20,193 nucleotides of DNA, taken from an uncultured Actinomycetes bacterium (GTDB taxonomy: Bacteria > Actinomycetota > Thermoleophilia > Solirubrobacterales > 70-9). How positions within the stretch are numbered: the first letter of the stretch is position 1; the number at the start of each line of letters is the position of its first letter. Position numbers and translations under genes: made by a program. The stretch lies in NCBI GenBank assembly GCA_946886425.1, contig CAMPIP010000023.1:1-20193 (forward strand), read 5' to 3'. Shown piece by piece: positions 7,203 through 13,807 of the stretch. The notes beneath the pieces are model-generated. The model did not search any database. It was not told the origin of the DNA and worked only from the letters and a program-made list of their open reading frames with translations.

Positions 7203-7952
7203 TCAGGCAGCCAGCTGCTCCATCACGTCCGCCGGAATGTCGAAGTTCGCGAACACCTCGTCGACGTCGTCCTGATCGTCCAGGGTGTCCAGCAGCTTCA
7301 GCATCCGCTCGGCGTCGTGCCCTTTCAGCTCGACGGTGCTCTTCGGTTCGGTGGCGATCGCGGCGGAGATGATCTCGACGCCGGCGGCCTCGAGGGCTTC
7401 GCGGACCGCGGTCAGGTCGCTGGGCTCGCAGATCACCCGCAGCTGCTCGTCGTCCTCGCGGACGTCCTCGGCGCCGGCGTCGATCGCCGGCATCAGGTCG
7501 TCCTCGCTGTAGCGGCCGGCGTCGACGACCACCGCTCCCTTTTTCTCGAAGATCCAGGCGACCGAGCCCGGCTCGCCGAGGCTGCCGCCGTGACTGGAGA
7601 AGGCGTGGCGGATCTCGGCGCTGGCGCGGTTGCGGTTGTCGGTCAGGGCCTCGACCAGGACGGCGACGCCGGCCGGGCCGTAGCCCTCGTAGAGGACCCG
7701 TTCGATCGCGGCGCTGTCGGCACCGGCGCCGGTGCCGACGTCGATCGCCTTCTGGATTTTGTCCTTCGGCATCGAGGCTTCGCGGGCCTTCTGGACCGCG
7801 GTCGCCAAGGCCGGGTTGCCGTCGGTGTCGCCACCCCCGTCCCGGGCGGCAACGGTGATCGCGCGCGCGAGCTTGCTGAAGAGCTTGCCGCGTTTCGCGT
7901 CGGCGGCGCCCTTCTTGTGTTTAATCGAGGACCACTTCGAGTGCCCGGACAT
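7203..7952 (-). CDS. yebC: YebC/PmpR (TACO1) family protein
   Basis: The YebC family was long annotated as transcriptional regulators and is now also tied to relief of ribosome stalling. The 249-residue protein begins with the invariant MSGHSKWSSIKHKKGAADAK and continues with RGKLFSKLARAITVAAR, GNPALATAVQKAR, MPKDKIQKAI, YEGYGPAGVAVLVEALTDNRNR (about 83-104), HGGSLGEPGSVAWIFEKKG (about 113-131) and the C-terminal LLDTLDDQDDVDEVFANFDI. The reading frame stays open 31 codons further upstream, but MSGHSKW is the family start and a TAGAAT box ends 8 nt before it. It precedes ruvC, the usual arrangement in many bacteria, with a 187-bp gap between. Confidence 0.97.
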   Translation of the reverse strand: MSGHSKWSSIKHKKGAADAKRGKLFSKLARAITVAARDGGGDTDGNPALATAVQKAREASMPKDKIQKAIDVGTGAGADSAAIERVLYEGYGPAGVAVLVEALTDNRNRASAEIRHAFSSHGGSLGEPGSVAWIFEKKGAVVVDAGRYSEDDLMPAIDAGAEDVREDDEQLRVICEPSDLTAVREALEAAGVEIISAAIATEPKSTVELKGHDAERMLKLLDTLDDQDDVDEVFANFDIPADVMEQLAA

Positions 7953-7960
7953 GGCCTGGC

Positions 7961-7966
7961 ATTCTA
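7961..7966 (-). promoter_or_regulatory. Candidate -10 box (TAGAAT) for a leaderless yebC transcript
   Basis: TAGAAT matches five of six bases of TATAAT and ends 8 nt before the yebC ATG, which leaves no room for a ribosome-binding site and points to a leaderless message. No good -35 sequence is visible. The box lies inside the start region of the divergent plus-strand gene, so the two promoters must be nearly superimposed. Confidence 0.5.
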
Positions 7967-7977
7967 TGAAGTGGGAG

Positions 7978-8415
7978 ATGGGGACGAACTCGCACACCCA
8001 CGAGACCGGCCGCCACATCGCGGCCAGCATGGTCTTCCTGGCCATGCTGCTGGCCGCCTTCTCGCTCTGGACCGCGATCCCGCTCAGCTGGGTCTACATC
8101 GGCTCCAAGCTCTCCGAGACCCAGTTCCCGAGCGGTGGGCCCTACGCGGTCGTCGCGGTCGGCATCGTCGCCACGGTCCTGATCGTCGCCTGGCTGATCG
8201 GCCGCCTCAACAACCTCTACGTCCGCCTCACCGGCACCAACCGCGTCGCCGCGGTACGGCCCGCCTGGCTGAAGAGCATGCGCGACACCGGCGGATCCCT
8301 GCAGAGCTCGGTTACGGTGGTCGAGGCGGTGCTGATGGGCTCGGTGATGCTGGCCGGGCTCGCTCTGATCGCCTGGTTCTTCCTCCTCGCCGGCTCACCG
8401 CTGCCGAACCAGTAA
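7978..8415 (+). CDS. Three-helix membrane protein of unknown function (about 145 aa)
   Basis: Not a family I can name. After a short polar N-terminus (MGTNSHTHETGRH) there are three hydrophobic stretches: about residues 14-42, 60-81 and 113-140. A positively charged loop (VRLTGTNRVAAVRPAWLKSMR) lies between the second and third and is probably cytoplasmic. The start is uncertain. In-frame ATGs at 7951, 7966 and 7978 are possible; 7978 is preferred because GGGAG immediately precedes it, though with no spacing, and because 7951 would overlap the divergent yebC start codon. It is transcribed away from yebC and followed 78 bp later by another small plus-strand membrane gene. Confidence 0.7.
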   Translation: MGTNSHTHETGRHIAASMVFLAMLLAAFSLWTAIPLSWVYIGSKLSETQFPSGGPYAVVAVGIVATVLIVAWLIGRLNNLYVRLTGTNRVAAVRPAWLKSMRDTGGSLQSSVTVVEAVLMGSVMLAGLALIAWFFLLAGSPLPNQ

Positions 8416-8425
8416 CGCTCGCGTC

Positions 8426-8460
8426 ACATCGATGTTGCGCAACTTTTAGTCTGCGCAGAC
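8426..8460. promoter_or_regulatory. Three consecutive palindromes in the intergenic region (possible operators)
   Basis: Three perfect palindromes lie almost end to end: ACATCGATGT (8426-8435), GTTGCGCAAC (8434-8443) and GTCTGCGCAGAC (8449-8460). They sit between the stop of the three-helix membrane gene and the 77-aa gene, upstream of its candidate -10 box. Such sites usually bind dimeric regulators; the second and third share a TGCGCA core. The regulator is not identifiable from the window. Confidence 0.4.
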
Positions 8461-8481
8461 ATTACGTTACATCCGTCTCTG

Positions 8482-8487
8482 TAAGCT
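8482..8487 (+). promoter_or_regulatory. Candidate -10 box (TAAGCT) for the 77-aa gene
   Basis: TAAGCT, preceded by TG, fits TANNNT and ends 6 nt before the ATG at 8494, again suggesting a leaderless transcript. No ribosome site is present in front of the ATG (CTGCCATC), and no clear -35 is seen. Confidence 0.45.
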
Positions 8488-8493
8488 GCCATC

Positions 8494-8727
8494 ATGGGCG
8501 TGGTGATGATGCCCAAGGGAGATCGCGAGAACTGGACCGACGAGCGCCTCGACGGCCTCAACCACAAGGTCGACGAGGGCTTCAAGGACATGCGCGAGGA
8601 ATTCCGCGCGATGCGCGGTGAGGCGGGCGCGAACCACCGCACGGTGATTCAGATGGTTGCGGTGCTTTGCGTGACGGCGCTGGTCGGCTTCCTCGGCGTT
8701 ATCGCATCGATCATCACCTCGGTCTGA
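8494..8727 (+). CDS. Small tail-anchored-like protein with amphipathic N-terminal region (77 aa)
   Basis: This short protein has a charged, probably helical N-terminal part (WTDERLDGLNHKVDEGFKD, about 14-32, followed by MREEFRAMRGE) whose hydrophobic residues recur every three to four positions, as in a coiled coil. One C-terminal membrane segment follows (VIQMVAVLCVTALVGFLGVI, about 51-70), and only a few residues come after it. Proteins of this pattern are common and uncharacterised in actinobacteria. The orientation is probably N-in with a C-terminal anchor (inference). ATG at 8494 was chosen because a TAAGCT box ends 6 nt upstream; ATG codons 5 and 6 are alternatives. It is preceded by a cluster of palindromes and followed by a large inverted repeat. 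Confidence 0.65.
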   Translation: MGVVMMPKGDRENWTDERLDGLNHKVDEGFKDMREEFRAMRGEAGANHRTVIQMVAVLCVTALVGFLGVIASIITSV

Positions 8728-8729
8728 CA

Positions 8730-8818
8730 CGACCGGACCAAGCAGGTCAAGGACGCAGGGAGCGAAGCGTGCTCTGCACGTGAGCGACCGAGGACGTCGA
8801 GATGCGCCGGTCCGGTCG
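8730..8818. repeat. About 90-nt inverted-repeat element between convergent genes
   Basis: A perfect 10-bp inverted repeat, CGACCGGACC (8730-8739) and GGTCCGGTCG (8809-8818), encloses 69 bp. Inside are a tight hairpin CGTGC-TCT-GCACG (8768-8780), a GACG/CGTC pair (8752-8755 with 8795-8798) and two copies of GAGCGA. It fills nearly the whole gap between the convergent 77-aa gene and the M29 peptidase gene. It may act as a bidirectional terminator, be a dispersed intergenic repeat, or encode a structured RNA. No T run follows on either strand. Confidence 0.55.
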
Positions 8819-8820
8819 CG

Positions 8821-9924
8821 TCAGACGATGAAGCGGCCGTTTTCCTGCATGACCACGCCGTCCACTTCGAGCTTGCCGCCGAGGCGGAGGTCGCAGACGA
8901 GGTCGGTGTGGACGGCGCTCTCGTTGGTGCCGCCCGACTCGGGGTAGCTGGCACCGACCGCCATGTGGACGGTGCCGCCGAGCTTCTCGTCGAGCAGGAC
9001 CTCGCGGGTGCCGCGGTCGATCCCGTAGTTGGTGCCGATCCCGAGCTCGCCGAGGCGGCGGGCGCCCTCGTCGGTGTCGAGTAGCTTCAGCAGGTACTCC
9101 TCGCCGCGCTCGGCGCTGGCGTCGACGACCTTGCCGGCCTCGAAGCGCAGCTTCACGCCGGCGACCTCGCGGCCGCCGATCACAGCCGGCAGGTGGAAGC
9201 TGACTTCGCCCTCGACCGAGTCCTCAACCGGCCCGGTGAAGAACTCGCCATCGGGCATGTTGTGGTCGCCGACGCAGGGGATGAAGTGGCGGCCGGCGAC
9301 GCCGAGGGTGATGTCGGTCCCCGGCGCGGTGACGCGCACCTCCTCGTGGCCCTCGATCCACTCGGCCAGCCGGGTCGTCTCCTCGGAGGCGCGCTTCCAG
9401 GCGGTCAGCGGCTCCGGGTCGTTGGCGAGGCAGGCGCCGTAGTAGAAGTCCTCGTAGTCGGCCAGGCTCATCTCCGCCTCGGAGGCGTAGGCGCTGGTCG
9501 GGTAGAGCGTGTAGCACCAGCGGAAATCGCCGTCGGCGCTGCGTTTCATCGCTCGTTTCATCAGCTCGCCGGTCGCCGACTGGCGCAGCGTCTGGCGCTC
9601 CGGCGCCACCCCGGAGAGCTCGCGGGTATTGGTGCTGGCGCCGATCGCGATCCGCACGTCGGCGTTGTCGACCATCCACTCCGCGAAGGGCGAGATCCAT
9701 TCCAGCTGGTCGTCGGAGGCGTGCTTGAAGTAGGCGGCGATCTGGCCCTCGAGGGCGACGTTGAGGATCGCGTGGGCGCCCGCTTTCAGCACCTCCTCGT
9801 AAACGGCCAGCAGCAGCGGCGCCGCCGCCGTCTCGCCGTCGATCGCGACCACCTCGCCCTCCTTCACCTTGGTCGAGTAGCCGACCAGGATCTTCGCCAG
9901 TCCGTCGACCCGGGGGTCCCTCAT
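8821..9924 (-). CDS. M29-family metallo-aminopeptidase (thermophilic aminopeptidase type)
   Basis: M29 aminopeptidases are two-metal cytosolic enzymes that remove N-terminal residues from peptides. The 367-residue length is close to the family norm. The metal and catalytic residues are in place: Glu227 (MPDGEFFTGP), Glu293 (LGELGIGTNYGID), His320 and Tyr327 (TVHMAVGASYPES), His339 and Asp341 (HTDLV). The 66-residue spacing between the two glutamates and the 7-residue His-Tyr spacing match the family as I recall it. The ATG overlaps the pdxT stop codon in ATGA, and GGAGG lies about 9 nt upstream, so this start is preferred over the open frame extending to 10095. It is the last gene of the regulator-pdxS-pdxT group. 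M29 peptidases are not known to need PLP, so the functional link is unclear. Confidence 0.93.
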   Translation of the reverse strand: MRDPRVDGLAKILVGYSTKVKEGEVVAIDGETAAAPLLLAVYEEVLKAGAHAILNVALEGQIAAYFKHASDDQLEWISPFAEWMVDNADVRIAIGASTNTRELSGVAPERQTLRQSATGELMKRAMKRSADGDFRWCYTLYPTSAYASEAEMSLADYEDFYYGACLANDPEPLTAWKRASEETTRLAEWIEGHEEVRVTAPGTDITLGVAGRHFIPCVGDHNMPDGEFFTGPVEDSVEGEVSFHLPAVIGGREVAGVKLRFEAGKVVDASAERGEEYLLKLLDTDEGARRLGELGIGTNYGIDRGTREVLLDEKLGGTVHMAVGASYPESGGTNESAVHTDLVCDLRLGGKLEVDGVVMQENGRFIV

Positions 9925-10502
9925 CTCGCCGCCTCCTCGCGTTCGTGAGCCGTGGTGATCATCGCCATGAAAATCGCGTGGAAGCGGGGGTCGTCGGTCA
10001 GCTCCGGGTGGAAGGCGGAAGCGAGGACGCTGCCTTCGCGGATCGCCACCGGGTGCCCCTCGTGCTCGGCCAGTACCTCGACGCCGGGACCGCACCGCTC
10101 GACCCAGGGGGCGCGGATGAAGACGGCCCGCAGCGGCTCGTCGCCGATCCCCTCGATCGCCAGGTCGGCCTCGAAGCTCTGCAGCTGCCGGCCGAACGCG
10201 TTGCGGCGGGCGGTGGCGTCGATCAGGCCGAGGTGCTCGTCGTCGCAGACGATCAGCCCGGCGCAGGTGCCGAGCACCGGCCGGCCGGCGTCGTGGTGGG
10301 CGCGGATCGCCGGCGCCAGCTGCGCCGACTCGATCCCCATCGCGATCGTCGTGCTCTCGCCACCGGGGACGACCAGCCCGTCGAGACCCTCCATGTCGGC
10401 CGGCGTCCGCACCTCGCGGACCTCGGCGCCAAGCTGGCGCAGCGCCTGGGCGTGAGCTTCGAAGCCGCCCTGGATCCCCAGTACGCCGACGTTCAGTTTC
10501 AG
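9921..10502 (-). CDS. pdxT: Pyridoxal 5'-phosphate synthase glutaminase subunit PdxT, apparent CTG start
   Basis: PdxT hydrolyses glutamine and channels ammonia to PdxS for PLP synthesis. The 193-residue reading has all landmarks: [15 protein letters not shown] (3-17), VVPGGESTT (44-52), the nucleophile in GTCAGL (Cys80) and the FHPELTDD pair (His165, Glu167). The family N-terminus (MKLNVGVL-like) is reached only if translation begins at CTG 10502-10500, which overlaps the pdxS stop in CTGA. A second CTG lies at 10496. No ATG, GTG or TTG exists in frame between the pdxS overlap and GTG at 10412, and starting there would delete the first 30 residues, including the first strand and the GIQG loop. 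GCGGAG precedes the CTG by 1 nt, so start selection may rely on coupling to pdxS. The stop overlaps the peptidase start. Confidence 0.93.
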   Translation of the reverse strand: MKLNVGVLGIQGGFEAHAQALRQLGAEVREVRTPADMEGLDGLVVPGGESTTIAMGIESAQLAPAIRAHHDAGRPVLGTCAGLIVCDDEHLGLIDATARRNAFGRQLQSFEADLAIEGIGDEPLRAVFIRAPWVERCGPGVEVLAEHEGHPVAIREGSVLASAFHPELTDDPRFHAIFMAMITTAHEREEAAR

Positions 10503-11395
10503 GCTCCGCGGTTCTGCAGCAGGGCGTCGGCGGCGGCCAGGTCGGCGATCTCCAGACCGGGCATCGCCTCGCCGAGCCCGATCGAGGCGGCGGTGACCCG
10601 CTCGGGGTCGTTGAAGTGGGTGGTCGCCTCGACGATCGCCCGCGCCCGCCGCTCCGGGTCGGCGCTCTTGAAGATCCCGGAGCCGACGAAGTTGCCCTCG
10701 GCGCCGAGCTGCATCATCAGTGCCGCGTCGGCCGGCGTCGCGATCCCGCCGGCGCAGAACAGCGGCACCGGCAGCTTGCCCGCGGCGGCCACCTCGTGGA
10801 CGACTTCCAGCGGCGCCTGGTGTTCTTTGGCGGCGCTCGCCAGCTCCTCGGGCCGCAGCTGCGCGAGCCGCTTGACGCCGGAGGTGATCTCGCGCATGTG
10901 GCGGACCGCCTCGACGACGTTGCCGGTCCCGGCCTCGCCCTTGGAGCGGATCATCGCCGCCCCCTCGCCGATCCGCCGCAGCGCCTCGCCGAGGTTGGTG
11001 GCGCCGCAGACGAACGGCACCTCGAAGGGGAGCTTCTCGATGTGGTTGGTCTCGTCGGCCGGGGTGAGGACCTCGGACTCGTCGATGTAGTCGACCTCGA
11101 GCGCCTGCAGGACCTGGGCCTCGGCGAAGTGGCCGATCCGGGCCTTGGCCATGACCGGGATCGTCACCGCCTCCTGGATCCCCTTGATCATCGCCGGGTC
11201 CGACATCCTGGCGACGCCGCCGTCGCGGCGGATGTCGGCCGGGACGCGCTCCAGCGCCATCACCGCGCAGGCGCCGGCGGCCTCGGCGATCTTCGCCTCC
11301 TCAGGCGTGACCACGTCCATGATCACGCCGCCTTTCAACATCTCGGCCAGGCCGGTTTTGAGCCGGAAAGTCGCGCGCTCGTTCACCCGCCCCAT
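10499..11395 (-). CDS. pdxS: Pyridoxal 5'-phosphate synthase lyase subunit PdxS
   Basis: PdxS builds PLP from ribose or ribulose 5-phosphate, glyceraldehyde 3-phosphate and ammonia supplied by PdxT. The 298-residue protein is of normal length and highly conserved: [17 protein letters not shown] (13-29, Asp27), [17 protein letters not shown] (51-67), [13 protein letters not shown] (82-94, Schiff-base Lys84), [13 protein letters not shown] (102-114), [20 protein letters not shown] (130-149), [10 protein letters not shown] (150-159, Lys152) and the C-terminal [11 protein letters not shown] motif. ATG at 11395 gives the usual short N-terminus; GAGGGG lies about 11 nt upstream. The gene starts 35 bp after the RpiR-type regulator on the same strand, and its stop overlaps the apparent pdxT start. 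Confidence 0.98.
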   Translation of the reverse strand: MGRVNERATFRLKTGLAEMLKGGVIMDVVTPEEAKIAEAAGACAVMALERVPADIRRDGGVARMSDPAMIKGIQEAVTIPVMAKARIGHFAEAQVLQALEVDYIDESEVLTPADETNHIEKLPFEVPFVCGATNLGEALRRIGEGAAMIRSKGEAGTGNVVEAVRHMREITSGVKRLAQLRPEELASAAKEHQAPLEVVHEVAAAGKLPVPLFCAGGIATPADAALMMQLGAEGNFVGSGIFKSADPERRARAIVEATTHFNDPERVTAASIGLGEAMPGLEIADLAAADALLQNRGA

Positions 11396-11430
11396 ATTAC
11401 GGGCCGCCCCTCGCCGCCGTCGCCGGGCCG

Positions 11431-12279
11431 CTACTTCAGTTTGTAGGCGCGGATGCGGTCTTTGTGCGCGGCTTCGTCCCGCGCGTACAACCCGTAGGCC
11501 AAAGCCTGGACCAGTGCCATCAGGGCCGTGTTCGACCGCGCGAAGGAAGGTGAGTTCGAGGAGAAGTAGAGAGTCAGCTCGGCGTGCTCCCCCACCTCCG
11601 ACATGGTCGCGTCGGAGATCGCCAGGGTGCGGGCGCCGCGATGCAGGGCGAGCTTCATCGCCCGCAGGAGCAGCGGGTGGGCCCGTCCGGCGGAGAGCGT
11701 GATCACCAGCGTCTCCTCGTCGATCCGCCCCAGGCGCTGCAGGGACTCGCCCCCGGTGCTGGCGACGATCTCGGCGCGGATGTCGAGCAAGCTCAGGGTA
11801 TGGCGCAGGTAGCTGGCGAAGAAGGCCATCTGGTCGACGCCGACGATGACGATGCGCTGGGAGGTTGCGAGCGCGGCGACAGCCGAGTCGACCTGCTCAC
11901 GGGTCAGCTTGCGCGCCGTTTCCTCGAGGTTGGCGTAGTCGGCGCTGAGCGAGCCTTCCAGCTCGGAGTGGTCGAAGGAGAAGAGGGCGCCACCCGCGGA
12001 CCCGGTGACGGCGATCGTCGTTCTGTACTCCTCGATCGCCGACTGCTGGAGCTCGGGATAGCCCTCGAAGCCGAGGGCCTGGGAGAAGCGCACCACCGTC
12101 GAGGACGAGGTGCTCGCTCTCCTGGCCAGCTCCTCGGCGGTGAGGAAGGCTGCCTCGTCGAGGTGGTCGACGATGTAGCGGGCGACGTCTTTCTGGGAAC
12201 GCGAGAACTCGTCGAAACGCTCCTGGATGTAGTCGGAAAGGCTCTTGAGTTGGGGGGACTTCGTTGCAGTCTTGGTCAC
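11431..12279 (-). CDS. RpiR/MurR-family transcriptional regulator (HTH + SIS domain)
   Basis: RpiR-family proteins bind DNA through an N-terminal helix-turn-helix and sense sugar phosphates through a C-terminal SIS domain. Here residues about 12-85 form the RpiR HTH ([49 protein letters not shown] pattern, positions 28-76). Residues about 128-265 form the SIS fold ([20 protein letters not shown] at 143-162; [18 protein letters not shown] at 191-208). The 282-residue length is typical. GTG at 12279 is the start; the ribosome site is weak (GGAG 12 nt upstream). It lies 35 bp upstream of pdxS on the same strand and divergently from a plus-strand membrane operon, so it could regulate either or both. 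Confidence 0.93.
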   Translation of the reverse strand: MTKTATKSPQLKSLSDYIQERFDEFSRSQKDVARYIVDHLDEAAFLTAEELARRASTSSSTVVRFSQALGFEGYPELQQSAIEEYRTTIAVTGSAGGALFSFDHSELEGSLSADYANLEETARKLTREQVDSAVAALATSQRIVIVGVDQMAFFASYLRHTLSLLDIRAEIVASTGGESLQRLGRIDEETLVITLSAGRAHPLLLRAMKLALHRGARTLAISDATMSEVGEHAELTLYFSSNSPSFARSNTALMALVQALAYGLYARDEAAHKDRIRAYKLK

Positions 12280-12334
12280 GGCGGTCCATTTCTCCGTGCC
12301 TCCGCCTTTCCCTTCTGGTTGGATTGAAGAGTCG

Positions 12335-12718
12335 ATGACGCTCGCTCAGGCCCTGCGCCTCCACAATCGCTTCATGGTCGGGTTCGACATCGCGCTCGGC
12401 AGCGCCGCGATCGCGGCCCCGGGAGCGACGCTGAAGGTGCTCGGCCACGAGGAGCCCTCCCCGGACGCGAAGCACCTGTTCCGGCGCTGCGGGCCGATCT
12501 GGCTGACCTTCGCCGCGGCGCACGCCGTCGCCGATCGGCGCGGCAGCAGCGGCGACTGGCAGGCTCTGGCCTGGCTGCGCGCGACCGAGATCGCCACCGA
12601 CGCCCTCTGGGCCCAATCGCCGGCGGTCAGCCGGCCCGGCGCCAAGCTGGGGCTCTACGGGGCCGGGGTCGCCAACCTGGCGATGGCGGCCGGCTTCGCC
12701 TGGATGTCGAGGCGCTAA
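12335..12718 (+). CDS. Small multi-helix membrane protein of unknown function (127 aa)
   Basis: The protein is mostly hydrophobic, with four probable membrane or amphipathic helices: about 11-30 (NRFMVGFDIALGSAAIAAPG), 53-66 (GPIWLTFAAAHAVA), 75-93 (WQALAWLRATEIATDALWA) and 104-124 (KLGLYGAGVANLAMAAGFAWM). The layout resembles small four-helix DoxX-like or DUF4345-like membrane proteins, but I cannot assign a family. ATG at 12335 is chosen over upstream in-frame starts because those would overlap the divergent regulator gene and add an unlikely N-terminus; GAAGAG lies about 4 nt upstream. It is the first of four closely packed plus-strand genes, with only 2 bp before the next start. Confidence 0.7.
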   Translation: MTLAQALRLHNRFMVGFDIALGSAAIAAPGATLKVLGHEEPSPDAKHLFRRCGPIWLTFAAAHAVADRRGSSGDWQALAWLRATEIATDALWAQSPAVSRPGAKLGLYGAGVANLAMAAGFAWMSRR

Positions 12719-12720
12719 CC

Positions 12721-13050
12721 GTGGGCCAATTTGACGGCCAGCCGAGCATGCGCTGGAGCCTTCGCGGCCTCAACGAAGAGGGCGACGAGGTCTGGTTGAT
12801 TCGGGGCATCGCCCGCAAGCTCTACCGCTGCCCGGGGTGCCACAGTGAGATCGAGGTCGGCGACGAGCACACGATCGTCCAGTACGTGCGCCGCCTGACC
12901 GGGACCGACCACCACCACTGGCACCGCCAGTGCGCGGAAGAGTGGCTGATCCCGGAGCTCGGCAACCTGCGGCGGGTGCCGGCCTCGGAGTCGAGCCGGG
13001 ACAAGCTGGAAGCGCGCGGCCGCACCAAGCCGGGGCGGCGGCGTCCCTGA
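12721..13050 (+). CDS. Small zinc-finger-like protein, actinobacterial CPGC...HWHxxC type (109 aa)
   Basis: The centre of this soluble protein holds a Cys/His set expected to bind zinc: CPGC (C37, C40), GDEH (H50) and HHHWHRQC (H68, C71). I recall small actinobacterial proteins with a CPGC...HWHxxCW core as a recurring family, sometimes labelled ATP/GTP-binding without clear support; the function is unknown. The C-terminus is Arg/Lys-rich (ARGRTKPGRRRP) and may contact nucleic acid or lipid (inference). GTG at 12721 follows the previous stop by 2 bp, with GAGG about 8 nt upstream. ATG at codon 10 is the alternative. One base separates its stop from the next gene, so the group is probably one transcript. 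Confidence 0.75.
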   Translation: MGQFDGQPSMRWSLRGLNEEGDEVWLIRGIARKLYRCPGCHSEIEVGDEHTIVQYVRRLTGTDHHHWHRQCAEEWLIPELGNLRRVPASESSRDKLEARGRTKPGRRRP

Positions 13051-13051
13051 G

Positions 13052-13807
13052 ATGAGCCTCGCCCGTCGTCTCGGCGGCACCTATGCCGAAATCGCCCGCA
13101 CCTACTGGTCCTGGGCTCCGACGATCCTGCTGCTGGCGCTGATCGTCTTCGTGCCGCTGGCGGCGATCGACGGGCTCGTCTCCCACGTCGAGGTCGACCA
13201 GGTCGACCTCGACAGCGGCTTCAAAGTCTTCGCCCTGGCCCTGGCGATCGGCGCGATCACCGCCACCGGCCTGCTCGGCGAGGTCTTCTTCAGCGGCGCC
13301 GTCGCGGCGATGCTCACCCACCCGCGCGGCGAGCGCCTGCCCTCGATGCTGGCGATCGCCCGGCAGCTCCGCTACGGGCGGCTGATCGCGGTCGACATCG
13401 TCTACGTCCTGGTCGTCGCGATCGGGCTGATCCTCTTCATCCTCCCGGGGGCGCTCGCCTTCGTCTGGCTCGGCCTCGCAGGGCCGATCGTCGAGCTCGA
13501 GGAGCGCGGCGTCGGCGCCGCCCTGAAGCGCAGCTTCCAGCTGGTCCGCGGCAACTTCTGGTTCGTGCTCTGGATCCTGCTGCCGATCGAGATCGTCGGG
13601 GACGCGCTCGGCGAAGGCATCGCCGGCATCGTCCACGGCATCGCCGGCCACGGCTACCTCGCCACCTGGCTCGCCGAGATGCTCTCCAACGTCCTCCTCT
13701 CCCCCGTCTTCGCGGTCGCCGCCGTGCTGGTGACGATCAAGCTGATCGCCGCCAAGGACGGCGCCGCCCCGCAGCTCCACCGCGACCCGCAACCGGCCCC
13801 CGCATGA
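13052..13807 (+). CDS. Polytopic membrane protein resembling the glycerophosphodiester phosphodiesterase membrane domain (251 aa)
   Basis: About five or six membrane segments are visible (roughly 22-43, 58-88, 109-130, 131-149, 165-186 and 206-231). The segment LPGALAFVWLGLAGPIVELE (131-150) followed by ERGVGAALKRSFQLVRGNFW (151-170) is typical of the membrane domain found in some glycerophosphoryl diester phosphodiesterases and related stand-alone proteins (PF10110-like, from memory). No catalytic phosphodiesterase domain is attached, so no enzymatic role is claimed. Its ATG is one base after the upstream stop, and its stop overlaps the next start in ATGA, which indicates translational coupling. 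Confidence 0.78.
   Translation: MSLARRLGGTYAEIARTYWSWAPTILLLALIVFVPLAAIDGLVSHVEVDQVDLDSGFKVFALALAIGAITATGLLGEVFFSGAVAAMLTHPRGERLPSMLAIARQLRYGRLIAVDIVYVLVVAIGLILFILPGALAFVWLGLAGPIVELEERGVGAALKRSFQLVRGNFWFVLWILLPIEIVGDALGEGIAGIVHGIAGHGYLATWLAEMLSNVLLSPVFAVAAVLVTIKLIAAKDGAAPQLHRDPQPAPA

Noticed and set aside
7953..8045. An N-terminal extension of YebC by 31 codons
   Set aside because: The family starts at MSGHSKW. The extension would overlap the divergent gene, and a -10-like box lies just before the shorter start.
9925..10095. An N-terminal extension of the M29 peptidase
   Set aside because: It would overlap pdxT by about 170 bp. The ATG at 9924 has a good ribosome site and an ATGA coupling, and gives the family length.
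12346..12645. A 99-codon minus-strand frame opposite the first gene of the membrane operon
   Set aside because: There is no ribosome site and the composition is Arg/Ala/Ser-rich like other shadows. The plus-strand frame has clear hydrophobic helices and tight spacing with its neighbours.
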